From Chloroflexota bacterium (GTDB lineage Bacteria > Chloroflexota > Anaerolineae > Aggregatilineales > J027), in assembly GCA_016234595.1 (NCBI GenBank), contig JACRBG010000004.1:1-53015 (forward strand): a DNA stretch of 53,015 nucleotides, in the 5' to 3' direction. The notes beneath the pieces were generated by a model that saw only the letters and a program-made list of their open reading frames with translations, was not told where the DNA came from and ran no database searches. Of the stretch, positions 33,210 to 42,693 are shown in pieces; the stretch's first letter is position 1; each line of letters opens with the position of its first letter. Position numbers and translations under genes: made by a program.

Positions 33210-35447
33210 CTAAGTGCGACTTGTGATTTCTGCTAGATTGTTGAGCGCTTCGCTAGCGCCTACTGGATCAAGATAATCCGCTGCCATCGCCTGCTGCAAC
33301 AGGTGATCGGGTACAAAGCGGTCATATTTGTTTTGCTCTAGGACATGGCGCTGCAACGAGGCGGCGATTTCTTCGGCGGTACGGAGATTGGGCAGCGAAA
33401 CTTGGAGAATTTGTTGGACCGCCGCGACGTTTCCATCGAGGCAATCCACTTCCATATAAAATGGCCGATCCCCGCCTTTAATTTCGAGATGTTTCTCAAG
33501 CATATAGGCCAATGTATCATAGGTGCGTGTTCCCACCCACGGCAATAGCATGTACCGATTGCCACCGAGGGGGAGGATGGGGAGTTCGACTAGACCTGTT
33601 TGCCGTGCCAGATCACGCGCTTGTCTCAAGCGATGCAGCGCCTGTGGCAGCAGATATCCATAATCAGAATTTTCGGCTAACACTTGGCGCATACGTTGTA
33701 AGATGCGGGTATGCAATAGACTACCTCCACCAACCCAGAGTTTCTCGGCGCGGCCTTTGACCTGTTCCACATAAATAATACGCTTTTCGGCATTGATATC
33801 GGTTACCCGCCATGAATAGCCCGCCAGCGCAATGGTGTCTCCCACGGCGGGCGCGGCCTGAATGGTGCCGATTTCGCGCGAATGATCGCGCACTTGGTAT
33901 TCAATTTCATCGGCGAAGGTGGCATAGAAGCGAAAATTATTGACGACGCGCTCCCCCTGTAGGCCGATAATCAGCCCACCAATTTCCGTCCGTTCAAGAT
34001 GTTTGATCTCAATCAAATGCCGCAATAAATCCCGATATTGATCAGGTGTCACCTCTTTGAAGGGGGGGAGGGTTAATACCCGTTCGGCGAGTTCGGCTGG
34101 ATTGAGTTCAGTCGTTGCCAGAATAATACTCATGGTCTGGTGATAGAGCAGGCTAAACGGGTATTGAGGGATATGGGGCGGCTCAATCCATTTTTCTTCC
34201 AGATAAAGCTGGATAATGGCGATGGTTTGCAGCAGCGTCCAAGGGATATGCTTACCGAGGGTGGCATCATCGAGAGGAGCTTCTTCGCGGGTGTAGAAAA
34301 ACATCTGGGCGGCTTTACCATCGCGTCGCCCCGAACGGCCTAATCGCTGGACAAAACTGGCAACCGAGTGTGTTGCATTGAGTTGCAGCACCTGATCGAG
34401 TTTGCCGAGGTCAATGCCCAGTTCAAGGGTTACTGTGGCGGTGGTGCAGGCTGGGCGCTCCGGGTCACGCATCTCAGACTCCGCTGTCTCGCGCAAGGGG
34501 GCCGAAACGCTGCCATGATGGGCGTGATAGGTGACAGCGCCGCCATCATCACTGAGCCGTCGCAGGCTGGAAACAATTTCTTCGACCTCGCTGCGGCTGT
34601 TGGCAAAAATCAGCGTTTTGAGTTCCTGCTGTGACATGGCATACATATGTTTGAAGAGGCCCTCTTGTTGGGCTTCAATTTCATCCAGATATTCCATTTG
34701 CTCCGGGGTGGCTTGCCGTTTTACCTCCTCAAAATCATCGGGAGTATAGAGGTAATGTTCGAGCGCCAGCGAAACAGAACGCCCCTTGCCTTCATCAGTA
34801 ATCAATTCAACAGGCACATCCGTACCACCTGCCAGCCAATCCATTGCCATTTGGGGTTCACCAATCGTCGCAGATAACCCTACACGGCGGGGTGGCACGG
34901 CCTGATAACGGGCGATGCGCTGCAACAAACATAAAATCTGTCGCCCCCGGTCACTATCAATAAAAGCGTGGACTTCATCAATGATCACAAAGCGCAAATC
35001 CCCAAATAGCCGTCCAAGATCGGTGTTACGATTGATGACCATTGCTTCCAGCGATTCTGGGGTAATCTGCAAAATCCCCTGTGCCCGCTTGAGGAATTTC
35101 TCTTTTTTCGATTGCGCGACATCACCATGCCAAGATTGAACGGGGATGTGAGTCTCATCCAATAGCGCCTGCAACCGTTCAAATTGATCGTTGATGAGGG
35201 CTTTGAGCGGCCCAATATACATGACGCCGATGGTCGAGGAGGGGTTTTCATACAACTGGGTCAGAATGGGCAAAAACGCCGCCTCCGTTTTGCCGCTGGC
35301 TGTGCCGCTGGTGATGAGGACATGATTTGGCGTGTCGAGGAGGGCGCGAATAGCCTTTACCTGTACCGGGCGCAGTTTTTCCCAATTTTGGGCGTAGATG
35401 AATTCTTGAATAAATGGGGCAAGGCGGTAAAAAGGATTTTCGGCCAT
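33210..35447 (-). CDS. Lhr/BrxHI-like DEAD/DEAH helicase
   Basis: A 745-residue superfamily 2 helicase. Motif Q-like RPVQVKAIRALL, Walker A SGTASGKTE at 47-55, PLKALINDQFERL (Ia), ITPESLEAM (Ib), DEVH at 157-160, LSATIG (III), TLIFANSR (IV), TATVTLELGIDL (V) and QRLGRSGRRDG (VI) are all present, followed by a C-terminal Lhr-type accessory region. This arrangement matches the Lhr-like helicases found in phage-defence loci such as BrxHI. It is the last gene of a three-gene operon, 13 bases after the ATPase gene, and probably works with it on DNA or RNA of invading phage. Confidence 0.88.
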   Translation of the reverse strand: MAENPFYRLAPFIQEFIYAQNWEKLRPVQVKAIRALLDTPNHVLITSGTASGKTEAAFLPILTQLYENPSSTIGVMYIGPLKALINDQFERLQALLDETHIPVQSWHGDVAQSKKEKFLKRAQGILQITPESLEAMVINRNTDLGRLFGDLRFVIIDEVHAFIDSDRGRQILCLLQRIARYQAVPPRRVGLSATIGEPQMAMDWLAGGTDVPVELITDEGKGRSVSLALEHYLYTPDDFEEVKRQATPEQMEYLDEIEAQQEGLFKHMYAMSQQELKTLIFANSRSEVEEIVSSLRRLSDDGGAVTYHAHHGSVSAPLRETAESEMRDPERPACTTATVTLELGIDLGKLDQVLQLNATHSVASFVQRLGRSGRRDGKAAQMFFYTREEAPLDDATLGKHIPWTLLQTIAIIQLYLEEKWIEPPHIPQYPFSLLYHQTMSIILATTELNPAELAERVLTLPPFKEVTPDQYRDLLRHLIEIKHLERTEIGGLIIGLQGERVVNNFRFYATFADEIEYQVRDHSREIGTIQAAPAVGDTIALAGYSWRVTDINAEKRIIYVEQVKGRAEKLWVGGGSLLHTRILQRMRQVLAENSDYGYLLPQALHRLRQARDLARQTGLVELPILPLGGNRYMLLPWVGTRTYDTLAYMLEKHLEIKGGDRPFYMEVDCLDGNVAAVQQILQVSLPNLRTAEEIAASLQRHVLEQNKYDRFVPDHLLQQAMAADYLDPVGASEALNNLAEITSRT

Positions 35448-35460
35448 TGGTCATCCATGC

Positions 35461-36822
35461 CTAGATATTGAAATTCTTATAGGGTTTATCGGCCGATTCC
35501 TCGTCCCGAATTTCTGAATCGGCGGTTAGGGCTTCGGGGTCGGCGCTAGGGGTAGGGGTAAAAGTTGCACTGCCAATAATGGCCTCAAAGGATTGATTCG
35601 GGTTTTGGTGCATGATGTTGAGGACAGCGATAAAGTCGCGCACGACTTCACGCGGAGTCAGCAGTTGCTCGGCGTTCAGTCGGTTCAATATCTTGTCCAT
35701 AAACTGCTGAATCTGCCCATGTGAAAGCTTCGCTGTATAGTCGAAGTGCATGGCGTGGACTTCTTGTAAACGAAGGAGTAGGGCGAAAATTTCGGTATGG
35801 GTCAGTGTCTCTAGTCGAATCATCGGGCCAGATAGATCACGTAGGCCATTCTCACGCGCAAAGCGGCTTTCTTCCAAACGGGTGCGGATGGCATCATAAC
35901 TAAACAACCCGCGCTGACGGTCTTCTACCATCTGGGGTGTGCCACAAATCAGAATTCCCAGATGTTCGGCTTTGCCTTGTAGAGCATCGTTAAAAATGGT
36001 CAGCAGGCGCTCATAATTATTCTGGCGGGCGATGGTGTTGGAGATTTTATAGAGATTAACCGCCTCATCCAGAAAAATGACCAACCCTTGATAGCCAATA
36101 TCACGTACAAATTTCGCTAGTAGCTTGATGTAGTCGTACCATGAGCCATCATCAATAATCACCCGCACGCCAAGTGCCTCTCTGGCTTCGGCTTTGGTGG
36201 CATACTCACCACGTAACCAGCGTAGGGCGGCATCTTGGCGTGTGTCGTCTCCGGCCTGATAGCCTGACCAATAGGCACTGAGGGCCGTCGCAAAATCAAA
36301 ACCGTGTACCATCCCTTCCATATTATCAATCGTGGCATGAATGCGGCGTTCTACTGCTTTTGGAAAATCCGGTGCCGTTGGGGAGAGACCTTCTTGCTGG
36401 GTAACCTGACTTTGCACTTCGCTGATCCACCGTTCGAGTAAGGCGGTGAACGCATTTCCATCGGGACGGGTGCGGGTCGCAATGTTATTGAGCAGTTCTC
36501 GATACAAGGCTAAGCCTTCGCCTTTGGTTCCAGTCAAGCGGCGCACCGGGCTAAAATCGGCATCGGCGACGACGTAATTGCGCTGAAGGGCATAATTTCG
36601 AATGAGTTGGCACAGAAAACTTTTGCCGGAGCCATAACGCCCTAAAATGAGCCGGAAACTGGCCCCGCCTTGACTGACGCTATGATCTAAATCATTTAGT
36701 AGGGTAGTGGTTTCATCTTTGCGCCCAACCGCAATATATTCCAAGCCGACTCTTGGCACAACCCCTGCTGCCAAAGACTGCACAATTGCGGTTGAAATTC
36801 GTTTCGGAATCTTCTTTTCCAT
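35461..36822 (-). CDS. BrxD-like P-loop ATPase (DUF2791 type)
   Basis: A 453-residue ATPase. Walker A is GRYGSGKSF at 61-69, and Walker B is LVIFLDEAVNLYKI at about 247-260. The N-terminus (AVQSLAAGVVPRVGLEYIAVGRKDE in pieces) and the ADFSPVRRL segment are typical of the BREX-system ATP-binding proteins BrxD and relatives (DUF2791). The family partners with Lhr-like helicases, as here. A region near residues 300-400 (FSYDAIRTRLEESRF...) resembles the sensor part of AAA+/STAND-like ATPases. It lies 3 bases after the TerB gene's stop and 13 bases before the helicase gene. Confidence 0.85.
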   Translation of the reverse strand: MEKKIPKRISTAIVQSLAAGVVPRVGLEYIAVGRKDETTTLLNDLDHSVSQGGASFRLILGRYGSGKSFLCQLIRNYALQRNYVVADADFSPVRRLTGTKGEGLALYRELLNNIATRTRPDGNAFTALLERWISEVQSQVTQQEGLSPTAPDFPKAVERRIHATIDNMEGMVHGFDFATALSAYWSGYQAGDDTRQDAALRWLRGEYATKAEAREALGVRVIIDDGSWYDYIKLLAKFVRDIGYQGLVIFLDEAVNLYKISNTIARQNNYERLLTIFNDALQGKAEHLGILICGTPQMVEDRQRGLFSYDAIRTRLEESRFARENGLRDLSGPMIRLETLTHTEIFALLLRLQEVHAMHFDYTAKLSHGQIQQFMDKILNRLNAEQLLTPREVVRDFIAVLNIMHQNPNQSFEAIIGSATFTPTPSADPEALTADSEIRDEESADKPYKNFNI

Positions 36823-36825
36823 GCT

Positions 36826-39800
36826 TTATAGCTCCAAAAGGGATTTGCTGCTGGCCCACACTAACAATTGGGTGAGACCTTCTATATCTTCTTCTTCGAC
36901 CATAGGAGTATCTGCCCCACTATCAATCACAATATCACCGAGTGTGTTTAATGCAAAGTCATTAATGTCATCTACCAATCGACTGGCGGTCAAATGCACG
37001 CCCCGTGCGATAGCTTCTAGACGGGCGTTGATGTCTACTCCTGCCAACAACGCGGCAAGCGCCTCCCAATGATGTGCTTTCATAGCCTGCGCGAATGCTC
37101 CTAGTTCCTCGCCCAGTTCCACATATGCATCAGTCGCAACGGGGGTGGAGGGAGTATCTATCGCCGGAGATGTTGATGGGGTTTCTTGATGCTCTAGCAG
37201 ATATTCAATTTCATCCCGATAATCTTCTGTAACAATCCAGAGGCCATCTTCATCAAAGATGAGCGCGTCCCCTACTTGATCGTAGGCGCGCCCGTTGATG
37301 TCATCAAGTAGGACATTTATAAACTGACCCGGTAACACAGTCTCAAGATTTGAGGCGGGAGCTTGCCAATTTTGCTCCATTAATGCATGGAGGAGCTTGG
37401 CAACTGGGCCATCAAAATTACCAATAACCGCTTGAACCTCCGCTAGTTGGGACAGCAAATGGGACGGAGCGTCGGCAGGGTGCTGGATTGAAATTGCAGC
37501 GGGTTTAATCACTTCAATTTCTGGCAATGGAATGTTGGGTGCAGCCTGTGGGATGGTCTCTGATTCGGGTTCGGTCGAATCGAATCGCCCTTGAATTTCT
37601 TTGCCATGATTGATGAGTTCAGTGGCCTTTTGCAAATCAATAACCACTGCGCGGCGTGGCGCTTCAGGGGCAAAGCCTTTATCGAGGGCGGTTTTCCATT
37701 CTGGTGGCAAAATGATTCCCCGGAGTTTCGATTTTTCGCCGACCTGCTCACGTATGATATTTTCGGTGTATTTGAGAATAGATTTGATTTGTTCGCTCAG
37801 GCCTGCGCTGGCTAACCAAGGGTGGACATCGGCGATGTTGATGGGGGCGTTGCCATATTCATGCAAGGCACTAGCAAAGGGCGCCCGTTCGATGCGACGG
37901 GTTTGGCTGGGTTGATGGGTTTCCAAAAATGACCGATTGGTCGCCTGACGCGAGAGATCATCAATGATAGTTAAGCCCTTACGATAGGCATTATCGAGGC
38001 GCCCATTTTGGTTGTTGTCGGCATAAAATTTACTCTTGGTCGGCACATATTGGGCGATTTGAAAGAGTAGGGGGTTCGGGATATGTGTGAAATCCGCTCC
38101 GGATTTGAGCCATGCCTCAATAGATAATTCGGTATCACCACTGATTGTCCCTAGTTGCAAGGCCCTTCCGTACCAATCCAGCGCGGTCATGGGCAGGCGG
38201 TGAACAATCACAAAATCGGCTAACCAATCCACTAGATAATTATCCAGTTTAGGCGTTAAGGCTCGATAATGCTGCCAGAATCTCACTAGGTGATCGAACG
38301 CCTCTTGGGGAGTATTAAACCCCGCTAGATTAATGGTCTCATAGATATGGACAAAGAGATAACTGGTATCCGTCGCCAAGAAATTGCCCGCCCGCAGCTG
38401 GGTACGCCAGTAAAAATACCAGCGTTGTTGAGCCGAACTCATCGCATCGTAGCTGGGCCAATATTGCATAAATGGCACCAGCTCGGCCTGATTTTCGGTA
38501 CGATGAGCATAGTGTCGCGCAAGGCTGGCGAAATTCTGTTTTTCTGTCGTAACACGGATGACAGGTGCTTCAAAACTGGGCCGGAAAACTCCTTCAATCG
38601 TATTGGGTGAAGGCGGCACTTTTTTTGGAGTGGCGGATGTCATACGAGGCGGAATAGGGACGGAATCGCTATCTGTTTCCGTAGGGGCAATTGTCAAAAT
38701 TTTGCGGAAGGGTGAGGTCAGCCTTGAGAGCAAGCCCTCTTGTTGGTCGCCATACTCTTGGATGCAGCGGCTCTGAAAGGCACCTGTCGCCTCGGATGGG
38801 AGTTGAAACAGAGATAACAGCGATTCAGGTGGCCTATTCCCCTTCCATTTGCTGAGTGTGCCGACAGTCCATAATCGCTTTAAGGGAGCATAATGCCGAA
38901 CAAATGATGCTCCTGCCGACAAAATATGCGCTTCCTGAAAGATAATCAGTGTCCATTCAATCGTTTGTTTAGGGAGAACTTCATCAGGAGAGCGCACTTG
39001 GACTTTGGAAGCCATGCGTTCTTTCTTGAGGGCTTCCTGAATCGTCGCCCTTTGTTTGCGTGGCGCGATCCATAGGATTTTGGCGTTACTTGCGTCTTGA
39101 TACAGCCGCTTGCAGATTCGGGCCAGTATCGCAGGGGCATCATACTGTAAGCCAACAAAGGCCGCTGGAAGACCCATTTGTCGCATTATTTCCAGAAAAT
39201 TTTCAGCTTTTTCTAGATCCCCTTGTCCAGAAATAGGTAGGAATTCTGGAGGAGTCAGATGGGCATGGTCTAAACGTTGGCAGTTGGTGCCGAGCCGTTC
39301 AAGTGGGGTCAAGGTAAATTCGCCATAACCCTGCTGTATCCGCTCCAAAAGCTGCAACTTGAATGTAGGGGTTATCTCAATCCAGCCCGTTGTGGCCTCA
39401 AAAAAACGCTTGCCGTTGATTGCTGCTTGGTAGAGTGTGCTGATAAGGATGACCGCCTGAGAAGACGCGAAATAGGGTACGGCACGATACCCACCAATGC
39501 CGCCCTCAAGGTAGTGTGCCAGTTTCCACAACACTCGTAATTGGCTTGAATCTAGGATGGAATAGATGTGGCGCAGTCGGGATAAATCTACGCTTAATTT
39601 CTCTGCGTGGGGTGCAATATCATCTTGAATAAATTCAAGAATTTCGACCCCTGTGAATTGACCAATAAGGTTTGGATGTTGAGCCATTCGCAAAAATCTA
39701 TTCGTTAGCAGTACGCCCAGTCCGGCCCAAAGCTGATTTCCGTTGATCATATGCGTATCGTCAAGTCGTGCCAGACCATTCAATAGATTGGGCGGGGAGA

Positions 39801-40458
39801 CATCTAAGCGAACGTCAAGGCTTTTTGGGGTGGCGTTAATGATTTGGAGGGTTATTTTCCAATTTTTCTCAACCGCCACATCGCAAGTCAGAGGCAGATG
39901 GAGGTGCTGGATACTAGGCAGAATTTCAGCAACAAACCTGTAAATGTACGTCCCCGGAATGTGGGAACTACTGATCCAAGGGATCAAGGCCTCTGGCAAA
40001 GATTCACCCAAGCGCCATATCTGCTGCCCTTTTCGAAACCATCCCGCGCCCAGATGAGCATCCGCTCCAATCAATTCTCGGTGTAGTGATTGGTCGGATG
40101 AGAAATAATGCCATTTCACTTGAAAACCACTTGGGAGATTGACCACCTGTAAGGCTTCGACAGCCGCACAATCAAAACCAAACACGTCTGCTACATTAGC
40201 CTTTAGGTAGGTCAATAAGTTCAAGGCGGAGGGCAGGGGGATAAGATAGCCGTCGCTATATCGAGCAGGATTACCTCTAAGAAAATCCACAAAAGGTTGG
40301 GGAAATTGCTTGAGAAATCTTGTTTCTGTAATCTCGTGGTGGGAAAGCGGACGCCCATTCACCAGAAAACTCAAAAGAATACCTTCGTGTGCTGGCAGTA
40401 GGCGAAGTACAGGAGGCTGCTTTTGGAAAGCATTGGTCAGGTTTTTGAAAAAACTCAT
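36826..40458 (-). CDS. TerB-N/TerB-C protein with degenerate helicase lobe
   Basis: A 1210-residue protein, first gene of the operon. Residues 290-550 look like a decayed SF2 helicase: the Walker A position reads VGLQYDAPA without GKT, the DEAH equivalent is QEAH (508-511), and motif III reads TVGT (531-534). Residues 640-850 match TerB_N (QRWYFYWRTQLRAGNFL, YLFVHIYETINLAGF, WLADFVIVHRL). Residues about 1000-1110 match TerB_C (FDGPVAKLLHALMEQNW, GDALIFDEDGLWIV). TerB-N/C proteins next to ATPases and helicases were predicted to act in membrane-linked DNA stress or phage responses (Ter-related systems described by Anantharaman and colleagues). The pseudo-helicase part suggests a scaffold or sensor role. 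Confidence 0.8.
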   Translation of the reverse strand: MSFFKNLTNAFQKQPPVLRLLPAHEGILLSFLVNGRPLSHHEITETRFLKQFPQPFVDFLRGNPARYSDGYLIPLPSALNLLTYLKANVADVFGFDCAAVEALQVVNLPSGFQVKWHYFSSDQSLHRELIGADAHLGAGWFRKGQQIWRLGESLPEALIPWISSSHIPGTYIYRFVAEILPSIQHLHLPLTCDVAVEKNWKITLQIINATPKSLDVRLDVSPPNLLNGLARLDDTHMINGNQLWAGLGVLLTNRFLRMAQHPNLIGQFTGVEILEFIQDDIAPHAEKLSVDLSRLRHIYSILDSSQLRVLWKLAHYLEGGIGGYRAVPYFASSQAVILISTLYQAAINGKRFFEATTGWIEITPTFKLQLLERIQQGYGEFTLTPLERLGTNCQRLDHAHLTPPEFLPISGQGDLEKAENFLEIMRQMGLPAAFVGLQYDAPAILARICKRLYQDASNAKILWIAPRKQRATIQEALKKERMASKVQVRSPDEVLPKQTIEWTLIIFQEAHILSAGASFVRHYAPLKRLWTVGTLSKWKGNRPPESLLSLFQLPSEATGAFQSRCIQEYGDQQEGLLSRLTSPFRKILTIAPTETDSDSVPIPPRMTSATPKKVPPSPNTIEGVFRPSFEAPVIRVTTEKQNFASLARHYAHRTENQAELVPFMQYWPSYDAMSSAQQRWYFYWRTQLRAGNFLATDTSYLFVHIYETINLAGFNTPQEAFDHLVRFWQHYRALTPKLDNYLVDWLADFVIVHRLPMTALDWYGRALQLGTISGDTELSIEAWLKSGADFTHIPNPLLFQIAQYVPTKSKFYADNNQNGRLDNAYRKGLTIIDDLSRQATNRSFLETHQPSQTRRIERAPFASALHEYGNAPINIADVHPWLASAGLSEQIKSILKYTENIIREQVGEKSKLRGIILPPEWKTALDKGFAPEAPRRAVVIDLQKATELINHGKEIQGRFDSTEPESETIPQAAPNIPLPEIEVIKPAAISIQHPADAPSHLLSQLAEVQAVIGNFDGPVAKLLHALMEQNWQAPASNLETVLPGQFINVLLDDINGRAYDQVGDALIFDEDGLWIVTEDYRDEIEYLLEHQETPSTSPAIDTPSTPVATDAYVELGEELGAFAQAMKAHHWEALAALLAGVDINARLEAIARGVHLTASRLVDDINDFALNTLGDIVIDSGADTPMVEEEDIEGLTQLLVWASSKSLLEL

Positions 40459-40692
40459 GAAATAACCTATTGATTGAATAGGATGGGATGCTGTTTGATA
40501 ACACAGATAGTTCGTATCTGATATAAACGGATAGTATAACTCTAACGGTTTTTGGATGAAAATAAATAAGCAACCTGAGTTTGATGCTTCCTCGATAATA
40601 GGGAACCCCTTGCTGCCTAAGTTTCCCTATTATCGAGGAAGCATCAAACATTTTATACTCTCGAGCGATAGACCATCTCAATCCTTTATGGA
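40459..40692. other. Intergenic region with a 27-bp inverted repeat
   Basis: It holds the promoter side of the TerB operon (minus strand) and the 3' side of the WD40 fragment. Its main content is a perfect 27-base inverted repeat described separately. No gene is seen. Confidence 0.6.
40579..40649. repeat. Perfect 27-bp inverted repeat with 17-base spacer
   Basis: Arms 40579-40605 and 40623-40649 are exact reverse complements; each contains GATGCTTCCTCGATAATAG. There is no T run on either side. It may be a very strong terminator for the WD40 gene, a site for a recombinase, or the relic of an insertion. Two copies in inverted orientation do not make a CRISPR. Confidence 0.85.
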
Positions 40693-41050
40693 TCACTTTC
40701 GCGTCTGCCACCATTTTCGTGGTGCAGATGAAACAGCGGGTGTAGTTGGCGGTGTGACAACCATTGGTTTATCCTGCACCCATTCTACCCATGTCAAATA
40801 CCCATCCACACCACCCAATGCCAACCATTTTCCGTCGGGTGACCATGCCACCGACCAGATAGGTATAGAATCAAGTTCCAATGTGGCAATACATTTCTTG
40901 CTATTGGTATCCCAAATTCGTGTCATGTTATCCGCACCTGTAGCGATAAAAGGCCCAAAAGTAGGGTTCGTGTCACCAGCGGCCACTTGAAAACCAAAAT
41001 GTGAAATGAACGGCACCGATGGCCTTGTTTTTCCTTTCCAGTGAAGTCAA
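40693..41050 (-). pseudogene. WD40-repeat protein, 3' fragment
   Basis: About 118 codons of a beta-propeller protein. The best-preserved blades are FIATGADNMTRIWDTNSKKC and IWSVAWSPDGKWLALGGVDG, both WD40-like. The frame is open upstream until a TGA next to the transposon inverted repeat at 41051, so the 5' part was removed or displaced by that insertion. The GTG at 41016 is not a convincing start. The function of the intact gene cannot be known; WD40 scaffolds are common in bacterial defence and signalling proteins. Confidence 0.7.
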
Positions 41051-41083
41051 CGCAACATAATGATTCAGCCTGTTGAAAAAGTC
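41051..41083. repeat. Left terminal inverted repeat
   Basis: Begins CGCAACATAATGATTC and ends GTTGAAAAAGTC. 30 of 33 positions match the reverse complement of 44646-44678. Confidence 0.75.
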
Positions 41084-41130
41084 GGAGCCACTGCCCTGAT
41101 CACTGGCAAGGTGCTTTGGTCAAAGTAGGG

Positions 41131-42576
41131 TCAGCCGAGAAAAATGGCAAAAAAGGGAGGCATTTGGAGGATTACACCCCCGGCTGGGCTGGTTCGCTTA
41201 AACCCTCGCCTTGCTTTCAGTAATCGCTTGATGTTCTGTCCAGTCGCTTTGAGTAACCCTTCCATATTGGCTTTTTCAAGTCCCCTGAGCCGGAAACGTC
41301 TTCCCTGATGCCATTGTTTGACTTCGCCAAAGAGGGGTTCAACCCATACTTGGCGTTTTCGCATGGCCTTTTGGTAAGCGGGGGTCGTGGCATAGGCTTT
41401 CACGCGCTCAATGTAAGGCTGAAAAACCGAGCGAAAAATACTGCGTCCGCCTTTGCTGGGCGTGCAGGCGGCTTTGACTGGGCAGAGTTGGCAGACTTGT
41501 GCCTTGGCGCGATAGCATAAATCTTGCTCCCGTTTACGTTGGACACGTAAAGTGAGTTCCGCGCCTTGCGGACAAAGATAGACATCTTTTTCACTCAGAT
41601 AAGTGAATCGGTCGCTTGAATAGTAGGTACTGCGTTCGGTTAAGTCAGGCAACGGCAGATAGGCGCGAAGGCCATCCTGTTCTAGTCCAACCAGATTAGG
41701 AATAGTGCCATAGCGCGTGTCCCCAACAGCCACTTGGGGCATTAATTGCCAGCGAAACCGAACCCACCGGACAAGATCGAGCATGGGCGTGTTATCCATG
41801 ACCGAGGCAGGGGTTACGAGCGCGGCTAGAATAATCCGTGCTCTCCCACCGTCCACAATATAGTGGGTGTGGTAGCCCAATACGGCTTTGTCTCCGGTAA
41901 AGCGTTTCATGGGGGTAGCATCGGGATCAACCAGACTTACTTTTTGGTCAGTCGTCCGCTGGTAGGTTGAGGAGCGCCGCTGGTTGAGGCGACTCCCATC
42001 ATATTTGTCCATTAATTTCTGGAAAACAGACAGCGACTTAGCGGTTTCTTCGGGCGGAAAGAGGGCCGTGAGGTGTTCTTGGGCTTCACGATACCAGCGT
42101 GGCACCATGGCGGTCAGAGCAGCATTGGCCTGTCCTTTCGTGCCATCGAAGTACAGTTCTTGCCCCCAAACGAGTCCAGCTTGGATACAGCGTTCCACAA
42201 TCGCCTCAAAAAACTGTTGAAACACCTCCACCCCATAGCGATCCCGAATTTTGCTCAAACTACTGTGGTCAGGTACTGGCTCATCAAGATCGTAGCCGAT
42301 GTACCAGCGATGGGCTAAATTGAGGTGAACGGTTGCCATCAACTGGCGTTCTGACCGGATGCCCTCAAAAAACATAATTAGGTGAAGTTTGAAGAATACT
42401 ACTGGGTCAATCGAAGGGCGTCCCATGGTCGAAGCATACCGACTTTTGACCAACTCCCGTACAAAACTCAAGTCAAGGGCCGCATCCAGCCGACGGTAGA
42501 AGTGGTCAGCAGGTACAAGGTCATCCAGTGAAACCGCTAAGTGCATTTTGAAGTCCCGTACCTTATGTCTGAGCAT
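41131..42576 (-). CDS. IS1182-family transposase
   Basis: A 481-residue DDE transposase of the IS1182 type. The N-terminal DUF772 region contains GRPSIDPVVFFKLHLIMFFEG and SERQLMATVHLNLAHRWYIG. Catalytic acidic residues are likely in LYFDGTKGQANA, in VAVGDTRYGT and in VEPLFGEVKQW. A cysteine cluster CQLCPVKAAC is typical. All motifs are intact, and the gene is probably functional. It is divergent from the serine recombinase gene, with a shared promoter region at 42577-42693. Confidence 0.93.
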   Translation of the reverse strand: MLRHKVRDFKMHLAVSLDDLVPADHFYRRLDAALDLSFVRELVKSRYASTMGRPSIDPVVFFKLHLIMFFEGIRSERQLMATVHLNLAHRWYIGYDLDEPVPDHSSLSKIRDRYGVEVFQQFFEAIVERCIQAGLVWGQELYFDGTKGQANAALTAMVPRWYREAQEHLTALFPPEETAKSLSVFQKLMDKYDGSRLNQRRSSTYQRTTDQKVSLVDPDATPMKRFTGDKAVLGYHTHYIVDGGRARIILAALVTPASVMDNTPMLDLVRWVRFRWQLMPQVAVGDTRYGTIPNLVGLEQDGLRAYLPLPDLTERSTYYSSDRFTYLSEKDVYLCPQGAELTLRVQRKREQDLCYRAKAQVCQLCPVKAACTPSKGGRSIFRSVFQPYIERVKAYATTPAYQKAMRKRQVWVEPLFGEVKQWHQGRRFRLRGLEKANMEGLLKATGQNIKRLLKARRGFKRTSPAGGVILQMPPFFAIFLG

Positions 42577-42693
42577 TGGGTATTGCTCCTCCCTTGCCTA
42601 AAAACGAACATTTTGCGTACTGCTTTTCATCGGCAAAAGACACTGTTATTATGACAACAATGGTTATATTCCAACACCTTTTCAGTTAACCCT

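Noticed and set aside
33210-40458. Complete BREX system
   Set aside because: No PglZ, PglX methylase, BrxC/PglY-size ATPase or PglW kinase is present; only the ATPase-helicase pair resembles BREX parts.
40579-40649. Possible CRISPR repeats
   Set aside because: Only two copies, and they are inverted relative to each other with a 17-base spacer; CRISPR repeats are direct and occur in series.
42577-42693. Second end of a simple IS1182 insertion near 42600
   Set aside because: No match to the GTTGAAAAAGTC end was seen there; the only convincing partner of the left repeat is at 44646-44678.
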